From: Perlabentimonas sp964490015
GTDB lineage: Bacteria > Bacteroidota > Bacteroidia > Bacteroidales > Tenuifilaceae
Assembly (NCBI GenBank): GCA_964490015.1
Contig: CAZBBA010000002.1
Location: forward strand, 39,200-103,199
DNA length: 64,000 bases
Reading direction: 5' to 3'
Of this stretch, positions 18,268 to 27,450 are shown piece by piece. The translations under genes and the position numbers were made by a program. The notes beneath the pieces were generated by a model. It ran no database searches. It saw nothing but the letters and a program-made list of their open reading frames with translations, and had not been told where the DNA came from. The first letter of the stretch is position 1. Every line of letters begins with the position of its first letter.

Positions 18268-19068
18268 ATGAATAATCACAAGAAAAAAATACTTGTTCCC
18301 ACGGATTTCAAAACTCCTGCCTCCTATGCGCTTCAGCATGCTGTAAGAGTTTCGGGAGTGGTTGGTGAAACCATTACCATGATTCACGTAGTGGGATCAG
18401 CCGTTGAAATTGCTGCCGCTCAGATTAAACTGGAAGCCGATGCAAGAGAGGCGCAAAGCAAGTATGGTGTGACACCCGAAGTTTTAGTTAGGGTTGGCGA
18501 TGTGGCCGATGAAATTGCCAAGGCGGCAATTGATATTAACGCAAGCATAGTAATAATGGGATCTGCCAGCGTAAAAGGGAAACAGGATTTATCGAATTTG
18601 CCCACACTGAAGGTGATAACCAAATCAACGGTTCCCTTTATCACCATCCAGGAGCCACCCGTAAACAAGCGCTACGACGATATAATCTTCCCAATCGATT
18701 TCACCGTTGAAAATAAGGAGAAACATGGCTGGATTTCTTACTTCTGCGACTACTACATATCCAAATTCCATCTGGTTAAGCCCAACGTTTCCGATCCTGA
18801 ACTTGTGGCCAAGGTAGATCTTAACATGGCATCGGCAGTTCGATTCCTTGACGAGAAAGGTGCAAAATACCAGATTTACACCGTTCCCGGGATAAAACCA
18901 TATGCTGAGGAAGTTCTCGACTTGGCTGTTAACATAAGGGCTGATCTTATTGTGATAATGACTACTAAAGCATGCTGCAACGACAACAATTTCATCATGG
19001 AGCCCCACGAGCAAACAATTGTTGGATATGCTGGCCACATACCAGTTATGTGCATAAATCCTCGATAA
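18268..19068 (+). CDS. Universal stress protein with two Usp domains
   Basis: The 266-residue protein carries two Usp domains. The first begins ILVPTDFKTPASYALQHA. The second starts near residue 140 with IIFPIDFTVENKEKH. I start it at the ATG at 18268 because the protein then begins directly before the first Usp strand; an upstream TTG at 18211 would add an odd 19-residue tail. It is divergent from the cyclase gene (146-bp gap) and ends 10 bp before rdgB, so it may be co-transcribed with rdgB. It shares overall layout and C-terminal ending with the Usp protein at 13485-14330, so the two are likely paralogs placed on either side of the cyclase. Confidence 0.85.
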   Translation: MNNHKKKILVPTDFKTPASYALQHAVRVSGVVGETITMIHVVGSAVEIAAAQIKLEADAREAQSKYGVTPEVLVRVGDVADEIAKAAIDINASIVIMGSASVKGKQDLSNLPTLKVITKSTVPFITIQEPPVNKRYDDIIFPIDFTVENKEKHGWISYFCDYYISKFHLVKPNVSDPELVAKVDLNMASAVRFLDEKGAKYQIYTVPGIKPYAEEVLDLAVNIRADLIVIMTTKACCNDNNFIMEPHEQTIVGYAGHIPVMCINPR

Positions 19069-19078
19069 AAGGAAAACT

Positions 19079-19657
19079 ATGCGCCATATTGTTTTTGCCA
19101 CCAACAATAAGCATAAGCTGATGGAGGTGCAGAAAATGCTTGGTGAAAGGTTTCGCCTGCAAACTCTTGACGAAATTGGTTTTGTGGATGAAATCCCTGA
19201 GGATTATGCAACTCTTGAGGAGAATGCCTCGCAAAAAGCCTGGCACATTCACAATATTTTTAAAACCGATTGCTTTGCCGATGACACAGGCCTTGAAGTT
19301 GAAGCACTTGGGGGCGCTCCTGGTGTTTACTCGGCTCGGTATGCTGGCGAACAAAAGAATCCCAGCGACAATATAGTAAAACTACTTAATGAGCTTAAGG
19401 GTAAAAGCAACCGAGCCGCTCAATTCCGAACCGTGATGTCGCTAATTCTGAATGGTAAAGAATATAGGTTCGAGGGCATTGTAAGAGGGAAAATAATTGA
19501 TGAACTTAAAGGAACAGCCGGGTTTGGCTACGATCCGGTTTTTTTACCCGATGGTTACTCCCAAACATTTGCCCAAATGGATCTTCCTGTCAAAAACAGA
19601 ATAAGCCATAGGGGAATTGCCCTGCAGAAACTAACCGATTTCCTGCTTACACTTTAA
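19079..19657 (+). CDS. rdgB: Non-canonical purine NTP pyrophosphatase (RdgB/HAM1)
   Basis: The 192-residue enzyme hydrolyses dITP, ITP and XTP to monophosphates and so keeps damaged purines out of nucleic acids. Family motifs are clear: ATNNKHKLMEV at the N-terminus, FADDTGLEVEALGGAPGVYSARYAG in the middle, and GFGYDPVF plus SHRGIAL near the C-terminus. Length is normal. It lies 10 bp downstream of the Usp gene and its stop codon overlaps a terminator hairpin. Confidence 0.95.
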   Translation: MRHIVFATNNKHKLMEVQKMLGERFRLQTLDEIGFVDEIPEDYATLEENASQKAWHIHNIFKTDCFADDTGLEVEALGGAPGVYSARYAGEQKNPSDNIVKLLNELKGKSNRAAQFRTVMSLILNGKEYRFEGIVRGKIIDELKGTAGFGYDPVFLPDGYSQTFAQMDLPVKNRISHRGIALQKLTDFLLTL

Positions 19658-19678
19658 AAAAGCCCCGAATGGCTTTTT
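19657..19678 (+). terminator. Rho-independent terminator of rdgB
   Basis: An 8-bp stem AAAAAGCC/GGCTTTTT (19657-19664 and 19671-19678) with a 6-base loop starts at the rdgB stop codon and ends in a T run. Confidence 0.75.
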
Positions 19679-19732
19679 ATACCCTTTTTTGTGCCAATCA
19701 TAATATCTGACATTTTTTGAGGTTTATAAAAA

Positions 19733-22048
19733 ATGAAGGACTTTAAAATTATGAGGAAAAACCTGCTGTTCATACTTCTTTTTTTGAGCCAGGCGTCAGG
19801 ATTTGGTCAAACTGGTGTTGGAAAATGGCGCGATCACTACTCGTTTCGGGGACTAATTGCTGTAGCACCTGCTCCTAACCGAATATATGCTGCTTCGACC
19901 AATGGCGTTTTCTGGTATAATCCTATCGATGGACACATAGGGAAATATACAACCGTAAATGGATTAAGCGATGTGGGTATCAATACAATAGCATATTCTT
20001 CTAGCAGCGAAATTCTTGCTATTGGCTACGAAAACGGAAACATCGATCTTATTCTAAAGGACAGAGTCGTCAACTTACCCTTTATCAAGCAAAAGCAGAT
20101 GCAGGGAGCAAAACAAATAAATCACTTTTTGTTCGATGACCGTGATCAACTTTTCGTATCGACAGCCTTTGGAATTGTTGTGGTGAACCTTGTAAAGTTG
20201 GAAATAAAAGACACCTACTTTATAGCCAGCGGAGGCAGCGAGTGCTGGGTAAATCAAACCATTATTTACGGCAATCAAATATTTGCTGCAACCGACCGAG
20301 GGCTTCTTAGTGCCGACGTAAACAATCCTCTGCTTATACATTTCGATAGCTGGAGTCTGGTAACTGGACTTCCCTCGGTTTCGGCCGAGTATAATTCATT
20401 GGCAGTTTTTGCTGGTAACCTTTTTGCGAACCAGTCCACCGGTGACACAACGCCCGATGTGGTTTGGTTTTACGATGGTTTTAACTGGGCCACGCTGAAC
20501 ACCCAGTACACTCAGGTTCGAAACCTTTGGGCAAATAGTAATCGGTTAGTAATCTGTAGCCGCCAGGGGATTACAACGTATCAAAATATTCCCGGAACTC
20601 CTCAAACCATAACAGAATACGAAAACCAACAATCTTTCTATCCAAACTTTGCGGTGATTGACAATAACAACACTTTAATTATTGCCGACCTGTACCTTAG
20701 CTTGTTGATACACCAATCGGGAAAATGGCGAATCGTTTCCCCAAATGGCCCATTCAATAATAGAGCATATTACGTTATGCCAATGGCCGATGATTTATAT
20801 ATTCTGGGTGGGGCACGAACATCGGCATGGGGGAACTATTACTACCCGCTAACATTTCATAAGCTCTCAAATAACCGATGGAACAGCATACTAAATTTCG
20901 ATTTTATTGACGCTGTTCGAATTACCCTAAGCCCATTCAACAAAAACGAATTTTTTATTTCGAGTTGGGGAAATGGCATAATTGTTTACCGCGATGGCCA
21001 GGTACATGAAGTTTATAACCCCGAAAACAGCTCACTTCAAACTATTATTCCTGGCCCATACTGCCGAATTGGGGGTGTAGTTTTCGACTCAAAAGGAAAT
21101 TTATGGGCAAGCAATGTTGGCGTTCCAAACCCTATATCCATTAGAACGCCCGATGGCTCGTGGACAAGTTTTCCTTACGAAAACATTATTTCCTCGCAAA
21201 GGCTGTCGGACATTGTGCTCTCGCCGAGCGACCATCTTTGGGTTATAGTCCCCTCGGGAGGAGGTTTGTTTGTGCTTAATCCGGGTGATAATCCTAAGAC
21301 AATGAGCAGTCATACCGCGCGTAAGGCTAATCTTACCAGCCCCGATGGAGAATCGCTTCCCAGCGACGTTATTAGTATCGCATTCGACAAGGATGGATAC
21401 CTTTGGGTTGGCACCAGCGAGGGTGTGCTTATAAGCTATAACCCACATCGAGTATTTAAGGGTTCAGAATTTTCGATTCAACGCGTAAAAATCCCCAACG
21501 AAGTTGAAGGCTTTGCTGCGTACCTTTTAAGCACCCAAACCATTACTTCCATTGCTGTTGATGGAGGAAATCGGAAATGGTTTGGAACCCAACGTTCGGG
21601 GGCTTACCTGCAATCGGCTGATGGAAGCCAACAGATTCATCATTTCACTCAGGAGAATAGCCCGCTACCATCAAATAACATAAATCACATTGGAATTCAC
21701 CCCAAAACTGGCGAAGTTTTTTTTGCAACCGATCGGGGAACAGTATCGTACAGAGAGGTTGCCACAGAACCTAGCTCAAAATTTGGTAAGGTGTACGCTT
21801 TCCCAAATCCTGTTCGTCCCAATTTCGATGGCCCCATTACAATTACAGGTTTAGTTGATAAGACAAATGTGAAGATAACCGACGTGGCTGGAAACCTTGT
21901 TTACGAAACCACTAGCTTAGGAGGACAAGCCATATGGGACGGGAGTAACCTTAAAGGCAATCGCGTTGCCACTGGAGTTTACCTATTTTTCTGCGCCGAT
22001 AGCGAAGGAGAGGAAACAGCCGTTGGAAAAATTCTTTTCGTTAAGTAG
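19733..22048 (+). CDS. porZ: Type IX secretion system protein PorZ
   Basis: The 771-residue protein has a signal peptide, then WRDHYSFRG and repeated propeller motifs (NGVFWYN, TVNGLSDVGI, DRGLLSADV, LWVGTSEGV), followed by a C-terminal FlgD-like beta-sandwich from about residue 680 (YAFPNPVRPN, ATGVYLFF, KILFVK). This layout is that of PorZ, a surface part of the type IX attachment complex that helps PorU join cargo proteins to anionic lipopolysaccharide. An alternative ATG at 19751 would give a cleaner signal peptide (MRKNLLFILLF). The recO gene starts 14 bp after its stop, so both are probably in one transcript. PorU and the core secretion genes are not in this window. Confidence 0.85.
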   Translation: MKDFKIMRKNLLFILLFLSQASGFGQTGVGKWRDHYSFRGLIAVAPAPNRIYAASTNGVFWYNPIDGHIGKYTTVNGLSDVGINTIAYSSSSEILAIGYENGNIDLILKDRVVNLPFIKQKQMQGAKQINHFLFDDRDQLFVSTAFGIVVVNLVKLEIKDTYFIASGGSECWVNQTIIYGNQIFAATDRGLLSADVNNPLLIHFDSWSLVTGLPSVSAEYNSLAVFAGNLFANQSTGDTTPDVVWFYDGFNWATLNTQYTQVRNLWANSNRLVICSRQGITTYQNIPGTPQTITEYENQQSFYPNFAVIDNNNTLIIADLYLSLLIHQSGKWRIVSPNGPFNNRAYYVMPMADDLYILGGARTSAWGNYYYPLTFHKLSNNRWNSILNFDFIDAVRITLSPFNKNEFFISSWGNGIIVYRDGQVHEVYNPENSSLQTIIPGPYCRIGGVVFDSKGNLWASNVGVPNPISIRTPDGSWTSFPYENIISSQRLSDIVLSPSDHLWVIVPSGGGLFVLNPGDNPKTMSSHTARKANLTSPDGESLPSDVISIAFDKDGYLWVGTSEGVLISYNPHRVFKGSEFSIQRVKIPNEVEGFAAYLLSTQTITSIAVDGGNRKWFGTQRSGAYLQSADGSQQIHHFTQENSPLPSNNINHIGIHPKTGEVFFATDRGTVSYREVATEPSSKFGKVYAFPNPVRPNFDGPITITGLVDKTNVKITDVAGNLVYETTSLGGQAIWDGSNLKGNRVATGVYLFFCADSEGEETAVGKILFVK

Positions 22049-22062
22049 TCGATATCACTTCA

Positions 22063-22794
22063 ATGATAAAAAAGGCTAAGTGCATAGCTTTACACACCGT
22101 TCGGTTTGGCGAGAGCAGCCTGGTTGCCTACGTTTATACGCAAGAGTTTGGTCGTGTTAGCATTATGGTTAACAATGCATACGGAAAGGGCAAAACCGGA
22201 AAGAAGGCAATCTACTTCCAACCCCTCAATATCATCGACATAGTTTTTTATCCAGGAAAAAGTCAAACCCTTGGTAAGCTAAAAGAGGTTTCGGTTTCGC
22301 AAACCAACATGGCGCTGCATTTAAATCCGGTAAAGAGTGCAATTGCCCTATTTGTGGGAGAGATAATATATCGAACCATTCGCGAAGAGGAAAGCAATCC
22401 TGGCCTTTTCCAGTTCCTCGAGCTATCAATCCAAACCCTCGATGCCATTGAACACGGAGCCTCCAACTTCCATCTAATATTTCTATCTCAGCTAACAAAA
22501 TATCTTGGATTCTATCCAAGCGGAAACTACTCAACATCAACTCCATACTTTGACTATAAAAATGGTTCTTTTGTAAGAAACGAACCAGTTCACCCCATGT
22601 TCTTCAACTTGGAGCAAAGTCAAATCTTATCGTTAGCGCTAAACACAGCCTACACTAATGCCAGTGAGGTAAGGCTAAACGGACGGCAGCGAAACGAGTT
22701 CTTAAGCAATATCCTAAACTTTTTCTCATTTCATATGGATGCCGTTCACAGCATTAAATCGCTCTCGATTCTTAATCAGGTTTTTGAGGAATAA
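22063..22794 (+). CDS. recO: DNA repair protein RecO
   Basis: The 243-residue protein matches RecO, which with RecR loads RecA on SSB-coated DNA. The N-terminal OB fold has KAKCIALHTVRFGESSLVAYVYT and the GRVSIMVNNAYGKGK segment, followed by the helical domain with IALFVGEIIYRTIREEE. The zinc-binding cysteines found in some RecO proteins are absent, which is usual in Bacteroidota. It follows porZ by 14 bp. Confidence 0.9.
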   Translation: MIKKAKCIALHTVRFGESSLVAYVYTQEFGRVSIMVNNAYGKGKTGKKAIYFQPLNIIDIVFYPGKSQTLGKLKEVSVSQTNMALHLNPVKSAIALFVGEIIYRTIREEESNPGLFQFLELSIQTLDAIEHGASNFHLIFLSQLTKYLGFYPSGNYSTSTPYFDYKNGSFVRNEPVHPMFFNLEQSQILSLALNTAYTNASEVRLNGRQRNEFLSNILNFFSFHMDAVHSIKSLSILNQVFEE

Positions 22795-22902
22795 TCCCTC
22801 TATACCACTTCAATTCTGAAACCTACTTGCAACTATACCATGAAATGGCATGTCATTTGACAAGTTTAAGAGCATTTCTGGATTTTCGATTCGTCATTTT
22901 CA

Positions 22903-22910
22903 TATATTTG
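22903..22910 (+). promoter_or_regulatory. -7 promoter box of the aminotransferase gene
   Basis: TATATTTG is a full match to TAnnTTTG, 28 bases before the ATG at 22939. The upstream -33 region (TTTCTG near 22875) is only a weak match. Confidence 0.5.
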
Positions 22911-22938
22911 CAAACTTTTACAAAACCGAAATCATTAT

Positions 22939-24078
22939 ATGGCTAAGATATCTGTGACGAGCCCGTACTTTGGCCTTGTTTCTAAATTTGCTCAAATGGC
23001 AAACGAAACAGGGGCAGTCAACATGTCGAACGATCATAGCGATTTTCCCTGCGAACCCGAGTTGCTTAACTCGCTGATTAAGCATTTATCCGAAGGTCGA
23101 AATAAATATGCTCCCAGTGAGGGCGTGCTGGAATTGAGGAAAATAATTGCACAAAGATATAACAGCGAGTTTGGATGCAACTATAACCCCGAGTCGGAAG
23201 TAACCATCACGGCTGGAGCAATTCAGGGAATCTACACCGCCATTTCCTCGTTAGTAAAAGAGGGCGATGAGGTTATCGTTTTTGAACCCGCATTCGAAAC
23301 GTATGTACCGTCGATCGAAGCCCGAGGGGCTCGCCCCATTTTCTTTCAGCTTAACCCAAACGATTTTTCAATCGATTGGAGTGCACTAACAAAACTTATC
23401 AATAGCAAAACAAAGCTCATCATCCTCAACTCTCCGCACAATCCAACAGGATTGGTAATGAGTAACGAGTCGCTTGAACAATTACAGCATATCCTGAACG
23501 GCACCAAAATATTTATCCTCAGCGATGAGGCTTTTGCCGATGTGGTATTCGACGAGCAGCCAATGTTCAGCATTGCCCGTTACCCAAAGTTAGCCGAAAG
23601 AAGCATAATTGTAGGATCCTTGGGTAAAACATTAAGCGTGCCGGGCTGGAAAATTGGCTACTGCTTAGCCCCCGAAAACCTTTCGGCGCGTTTGAGGGAA
23701 GTACATCGATATCAGATTTACTCCGTAAACCTTCCTATTCAGCTGGCGCTGGCCGACTTCCTTAAGGATAAACCCCTGTGGTCCCCATATCGTAACAATT
23801 TTCAGAGCCGACGAGATCTGTTTGCAACGCATATGAAAGCCTCTCGATTTACCCTTTTCCCCGCTCAAGGTGGATACTTCCAGGTTATGGGTTACGAAAA
23901 AATCTCGCAGGAGCGCGATGTTGAATTTTGTAACTGGCTTGCCCTAAATGCTGGAGTAACGGCTTTTCCTCTCTCCCTTTTCTATCACGATAGCGTGGAT
24001 AACCAACGACTTCGAATTTGTTTTGGGAAAAGCGAGGATGATCTTAGGCTGGCTGCCAACAGGTTGCTGAAGGTATAA
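22939..24078 (+). CDS. PLP-dependent class I/II aminotransferase, methionine-type likely
   Basis: The 379-residue fold-type I enzyme has the conserved SPHNPTGLVMS (Asn binding PLP), SDEAFADVVFD (Asp and Tyr-position region), the PLP lysine in GSLGKTLSVPGWKIGY and a C-terminal Arg in LRICFGKSED that binds the substrate carboxylate. The order SLGKTLSVPGWKIGY and ANLS-like helices resemble the kynurenine/methionine aminotransferase group (YbdL-like). The substrate is inferred, not shown. It is flanked by its own promoter and by the GH3 promoter, so it is probably monocistronic. Confidence 0.85.
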   Translation: MAKISVTSPYFGLVSKFAQMANETGAVNMSNDHSDFPCEPELLNSLIKHLSEGRNKYAPSEGVLELRKIIAQRYNSEFGCNYNPESEVTITAGAIQGIYTAISSLVKEGDEVIVFEPAFETYVPSIEARGARPIFFQLNPNDFSIDWSALTKLINSKTKLIILNSPHNPTGLVMSNESLEQLQHILNGTKIFILSDEAFADVVFDEQPMFSIARYPKLAERSIIVGSLGKTLSVPGWKIGYCLAPENLSARLREVHRYQIYSVNLPIQLALADFLKDKPLWSPYRNNFQSRRDLFATHMKASRFTLFPAQGGYFQVMGYEKISQERDVEFCNWLALNAGVTAFPLSLFYHDSVDNQRLRICFGKSEDDLRLAANRLLKV

Positions 24079-24124
24079 AGTTTAAAACTCACATTTTTTA
24101 ACACTTAACCCAACAACATACCTG

Positions 24125-24154
24125 TTGTAAACACTCCCCATATTATTACCTTTA
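24125..24154 (+). promoter_or_regulatory. Promoter of the GH3-family gene
   Basis: TTG at 24125-24127, a 19-bp spacer and TACCTTTA at 24147-24154 match the -33/-7 pattern except for the last base. The predicted start is near 24158, about 30 bases before the ATG. Confidence 0.5.
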
Positions 24155-24180
24155 CATTGTTTTCAATCACCCAACAATGT
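24154..24180 (+). promoter_or_regulatory. Leader hairpin or operator before the GH3-family gene
   Basis: An exact 8-bp inverted repeat (ACATTGTT at 24154-24161, AACAATGT at 24173-24180) with an 11-base spacer begins at the -7 box and ends 7 bases before the ATG. It could bind a dimeric regulator or fold in the mRNA leader. Confidence 0.45.
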
Positions 24181-24187
24181 AAAGTAT

Positions 24188-25708
24188 ATGCCTATATTGC
24201 CATCAATAATCAACTGGCTAAACACTAAGCGATTACACCAGATTGATCTGTTTCGCCGATTCCCCTGCGAGGTGCAAGAAGAACTTTTGCATAGTTCGAT
24301 CAGCCGAGCCAAGGATACTGCCTTTGGTATTGCGCATAATTTCAGCGATATAAAAACTATCTCGCAATTCCAGCAAAACGTTCCCATTGTCGACTACGAA
24401 GGAGTTAAACCCTGGGTAGAACGTCTTCGTAAGGGTGAAGCAAACATTCTGTGGCCTGGCGAGATTAAATGGTTTGCAAAAAGTTCGGGCACAACAAGCG
24501 ACAAAAGCAAATTTATCCCAGTTAGTCGCGATGCGTTAGACGAATGCCACTTCCGTGGAGGAAAGGATGTGTTGGCAATGTATACCGACCTTTACCCCGA
24601 AACAAAAATCTTTCAGGGGAAAGGGCTTACCCTTGGCGGCAGCCATCAAGTAGATAATTTTAGCAATCAGTCGTACTATGGTGATTTATCGGCAATACTA
24701 ATCGAGAATATCCCCTGGTGGGCCGACTTTATCAGAACGCCAAGCCAAAAAGTTGCGCTTATTGCCGAATGGGAAACAAAGCTAGAAAAACTCACCGAGG
24801 AGGCTCTAAAGGAGAACGTAACGAACCTTGCTGGAGTTCCATCGTGGAATCTAGTGATGATAAAGCACATTATTGACTATACTGGCAAAAACAATCTGTT
24901 GGAAATCTGGCCAAATCTTGAACTCTTCACTCATGGAGGGGTTAGTTTTACTCCTTATCGAGAACAATTCCGTAGGTTGATACCTTCGCCCAACATGCAC
25001 TACATGGAAACCTACAATGCCAGCGAAGGTTTCTTTGCCATACAGGACGATCCCAAAACCGACGACATGCTCCTAATGCTGGATTATGGCATCTTCTATG
25101 AGTTTGTCCCATTCGATCAGGTTGGCTCGCCTAACCCAAAAGCACTCACCATTGCCGAGGTGGATCTTTTCAAAAACTACGCAATGGTGATTACCACCAA
25201 TTCGGGACTATGGCGATACATGATTGGCGACACGGTGATGTTCACATCAACATACCCGCACAAGATTAAAATTACTGGACGCACCAAGCACTACATCAAC
25301 GCATTTGGCGAGGAGGTCATAATTGACAATGCCGAGAAAGCCCTAAGAATTGCCTGCGAGAAAACGGGTGCGCTCATCCATGAGTACACTGCCGCGCCTG
25401 TTTATATGGGCGATAACGCCAAGGGAGCACATGAGTGGCTTATTGAGTTTGAAGTGGCGCCATCGGACTTAAACTTCTTTTCCAAAACACTCGACAATGC
25501 GCTCTGCTCAATTAATTCCGACTACGAAGCAAAGCGATACAAGGGAATTACGCTCTCGGAGCCCATTGTACGCTCGTTACAACCAGGCACCTTCTTTAGC
25601 TGGATGCGCGAAAGAGGAAAGCTAGGTGGACAGAATAAGGTTCCCCGGCTATCGAATACCAGGGAGTATGTGGATGCACTGCTTAAAATGATATCTACCC
25701 AAAATTGA
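24188..25708 (+). CDS. GH3 auxin-responsive promoter family protein (acyl-adenylating enzyme)
   Basis: The 506-residue protein matches the GH3 family, part of the ANL adenylating-enzyme superfamily. Plant members join amino acids to hormone carboxylates through an acyl-AMP step. The ATP-binding SSGTTSDKSKFIPVS motif (P-loop-like), YNASEGFFAIQ (second ATP motif) and the GDTVMFTS/KITGRTKHYIN hinge region are all present. Bacteroidota carry such genes widely, but the substrate is unknown. The stop codon overlaps the next gene in TGATG, so translation is likely coupled to the secreted protein downstream. Confidence 0.88.
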   Translation: MPILPSIINWLNTKRLHQIDLFRRFPCEVQEELLHSSISRAKDTAFGIAHNFSDIKTISQFQQNVPIVDYEGVKPWVERLRKGEANILWPGEIKWFAKSSGTTSDKSKFIPVSRDALDECHFRGGKDVLAMYTDLYPETKIFQGKGLTLGGSHQVDNFSNQSYYGDLSAILIENIPWWADFIRTPSQKVALIAEWETKLEKLTEEALKENVTNLAGVPSWNLVMIKHIIDYTGKNNLLEIWPNLELFTHGGVSFTPYREQFRRLIPSPNMHYMETYNASEGFFAIQDDPKTDDMLLMLDYGIFYEFVPFDQVGSPNPKALTIAEVDLFKNYAMVITTNSGLWRYMIGDTVMFTSTYPHKIKITGRTKHYINAFGEEVIIDNAEKALRIACEKTGALIHEYTAAPVYMGDNAKGAHEWLIEFEVAPSDLNFFSKTLDNALCSINSDYEAKRYKGITLSEPIVRSLQPGTFFSWMRERGKLGGQNKVPRLSNTREYVDALLKMISTQN

Positions 25709-26484
25709 TGCGTTCTATCATTAACCCCATAATCTGCCTGAATATATTCTTGCTGATTGCACTTACAACACATAGTCAAGTGGTTGAAAGAAGGCATTTC
25801 CCAACCAGCGAAGATTTTTGGGTAATTAATGGGTCAACGGTTCAAAAAGTAGATGGGCAGGGTAAAATTCTATCCAATTACCATAACCATTCTTTAGGAT
25901 CGCCAACAAGCATCGACGCATCCGACCCGTTTAGGGTTATGATTTTTTACTATCAGCATCAAACTTTGGTAATCATAAATACCAATGGAGTTGCACTTGG
26001 AGAGCCCATAAGTTTACAAGATCTCGCCTTAGGCGAAATTACGCTCGCCTGTCGTTCGAGCCGAGGAGGAGTTTGGCTTTACCACCGCGAGAGTAGCGAA
26101 CTTTTGCTTACCAATCCACAGTTCTCTAGAATTATTCAGAGTACAAGAGTAAACACTTGGCATGATCCAAACTGCCTGCGAGAGGTAAATGATAATGTAT
26201 ACCTTGGTATCAACAACGCATCCATTCTGCAAATCGACAGTTACGGGGCAAAACGGAACGAGCTAAATCTTTTGTATGATGGCTACTTTTTGGTTGATGC
26301 AAATTTCCTGTGGGTTTTAAACAACGGATTGCTAGAAAAAAGAGCGCTACTTGACCCGACAAAAGTTGTCGTTTATTTTATGTGTCGCTGCAACTCGCTC
26401 CCGCTGATTATTAACGGTGAAGCCAAATGCTTTGATGGCCACAAGTTGATAACTTGCGAAAAAATTACTGCTACGGGTGGGTGA
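25708..26484 (+). CDS. Unknown secreted protein, partner of the GH3-family gene
   Basis: The roughly 258-residue product has a signal peptide (hydrophobic residues 5-22 with TTHSQVV as the likely cleavage site). The mature part has repeated beta-like segments with Trp/Tyr and Asn-Gly turns (DFWVING, GVWLYHRESS, NNVYLGINN-like, FLWVLNNG), suggesting an incomplete beta-propeller. Three to four Cys residues lie near the C-terminus (CRCNSL, AKCFDG, ITCEK). I do not recognise a family. The ATG at 25708 overlaps the GH3 stop by one base; a TTG at 25705 is less likely. The deoxynucleoside kinase gene follows after 72 bp. Confidence 0.7.
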   Translation: MRSIINPIICLNIFLLIALTTHSQVVERRHFPTSEDFWVINGSTVQKVDGQGKILSNYHNHSLGSPTSIDASDPFRVMIFYYQHQTLVIINTNGVALGEPISLQDLALGEITLACRSSRGGVWLYHRESSELLLTNPQFSRIIQSTRVNTWHDPNCLREVNDNVYLGINNASILQIDSYGAKRNELNLLYDGYFLVDANFLWVLNNGLLEKRALLDPTKVVVYFMCRCNSLPLIINGEAKCFDGHKLITCEKITATGG

Positions 26485-26556
26485 AAACCCAATTAGTTTT
26501 GTACTTTTAAAGCCCAACATTATTCAATCTAAAGAAACCATAGACAATTAATTACT

Positions 26557-27171
26557 ATGCACATAGCCGTAGCAGGAAACATAGGTTCTGGAAAAACAAC
26601 CCTCACCCGATTACTAGCCAAGCATTATAACTGGAAACCTCAGTATGAGGATGTGGACGACAACCCATACCTCAACGATTTTTACGAGGATATGCAGCGC
26701 TGGAGTTTTAACCTACAAATCTACTTTTTAAATAGCCGCTTTAGCCAAATTGTGGAGATTAGGCGTAAGGGTGAACAGGTAATCCAGGATCGGACCATAT
26801 ACGAGGATGCTCGCATATTTGCTCCCAACCTCCACGACATGGGCCTTATGTCTACTCGGGATTTTAGCAACTACTCGAACCTCTTTGCGCTCATGAGCTC
26901 GCTAATTCAACCTCCCGACCTGCTTATCTATCTAAGGGCAACCGTGCCAACTTTGGTAAAGCAAATTCAGAAACGGGGACGCGATTACGAGAAAAGTATT
27001 AGAATCGACTATCTTCAAAGGCTAAACGAACGCTACGAGGCGTGGATTGAAAGCTACAAGTTGGGAAATTTGCTGATTGTGGAAGTTGACAACCTGAACT
27101 TTTCCGATAATCCTGCCGACTTAAGCTCAATCATCAATAAAATTGACGCACAAATCCACGGGCTTTTTTAA
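26557..27171 (+). CDS. Deoxynucleoside kinase
   Basis: The 204-residue P-loop kinase has the Walker A motif GNIGSGKTT near the N-terminus, the EDVDDNPYL segment, QDRTIYEDA (the conserved ERS-like DRT motif) and the LID Arg residues in QKRGRDYEKSI. These are the features of the deoxyadenosine/deoxyguanosine kinase family, which phosphorylates salvaged deoxynucleosides. Which base is preferred cannot be told. A strong terminator follows at 27203. Confidence 0.9.
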   Translation: MHIAVAGNIGSGKTTLTRLLAKHYNWKPQYEDVDDNPYLNDFYEDMQRWSFNLQIYFLNSRFSQIVEIRRKGEQVIQDRTIYEDARIFAPNLHDMGLMSTRDFSNYSNLFALMSSLIQPPDLLIYLRATVPTLVKQIQKRGRDYEKSIRIDYLQRLNERYEAWIESYKLGNLLIVEVDNLNFSDNPADLSSIINKIDAQIHGLF

Positions 27172-27202
27172 GCCCATCAGCAATTCTGAACCATATCAAT
27201 GC

Positions 27203-27235
27203 AAAGGGGTGTTCGTTTCACCCCTTTAGTTTTTT
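27203..27235 (+). terminator. Rho-independent terminator of the deoxynucleoside kinase
   Basis: A perfect 9-bp stem AAAGGGGTG/CACCCCTTT (27203-27211 and 27219-27227) with a 7-base loop is followed by AG and six Ts. Confidence 0.92.
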
Positions 27236-27294
27236 ACCGAAAAACCACATTGCCTTTTTTGCATTTTTTAAAATTACATAAAGGCAAAAACAGT

Positions 27295-27302
27295 TATTTT
27301 TG
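27295..27302 (+). promoter_or_regulatory. Putative -7 box upstream of the YfhO gene
   Basis: TATTTTTG matches TAnnTTTG and would give a leader of about 145 bases before the ATG at 27451. I see no clear -33 box, and no structured element was recognised in the leader. Confidence 0.35.
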
Positions 27303-27450
27303 GACTTTAATATGGTCTACCCGGGGGTGCTTATTTCTATACACAAGCCATAAAACGCATCATTTAAGACCTTAGAAAGATTTGTTTTAAAAACTTTATA
27401 CCTTTAGCTGTTTGATCTCCAGATAATCCACCACTAACAGACATTGTTCA

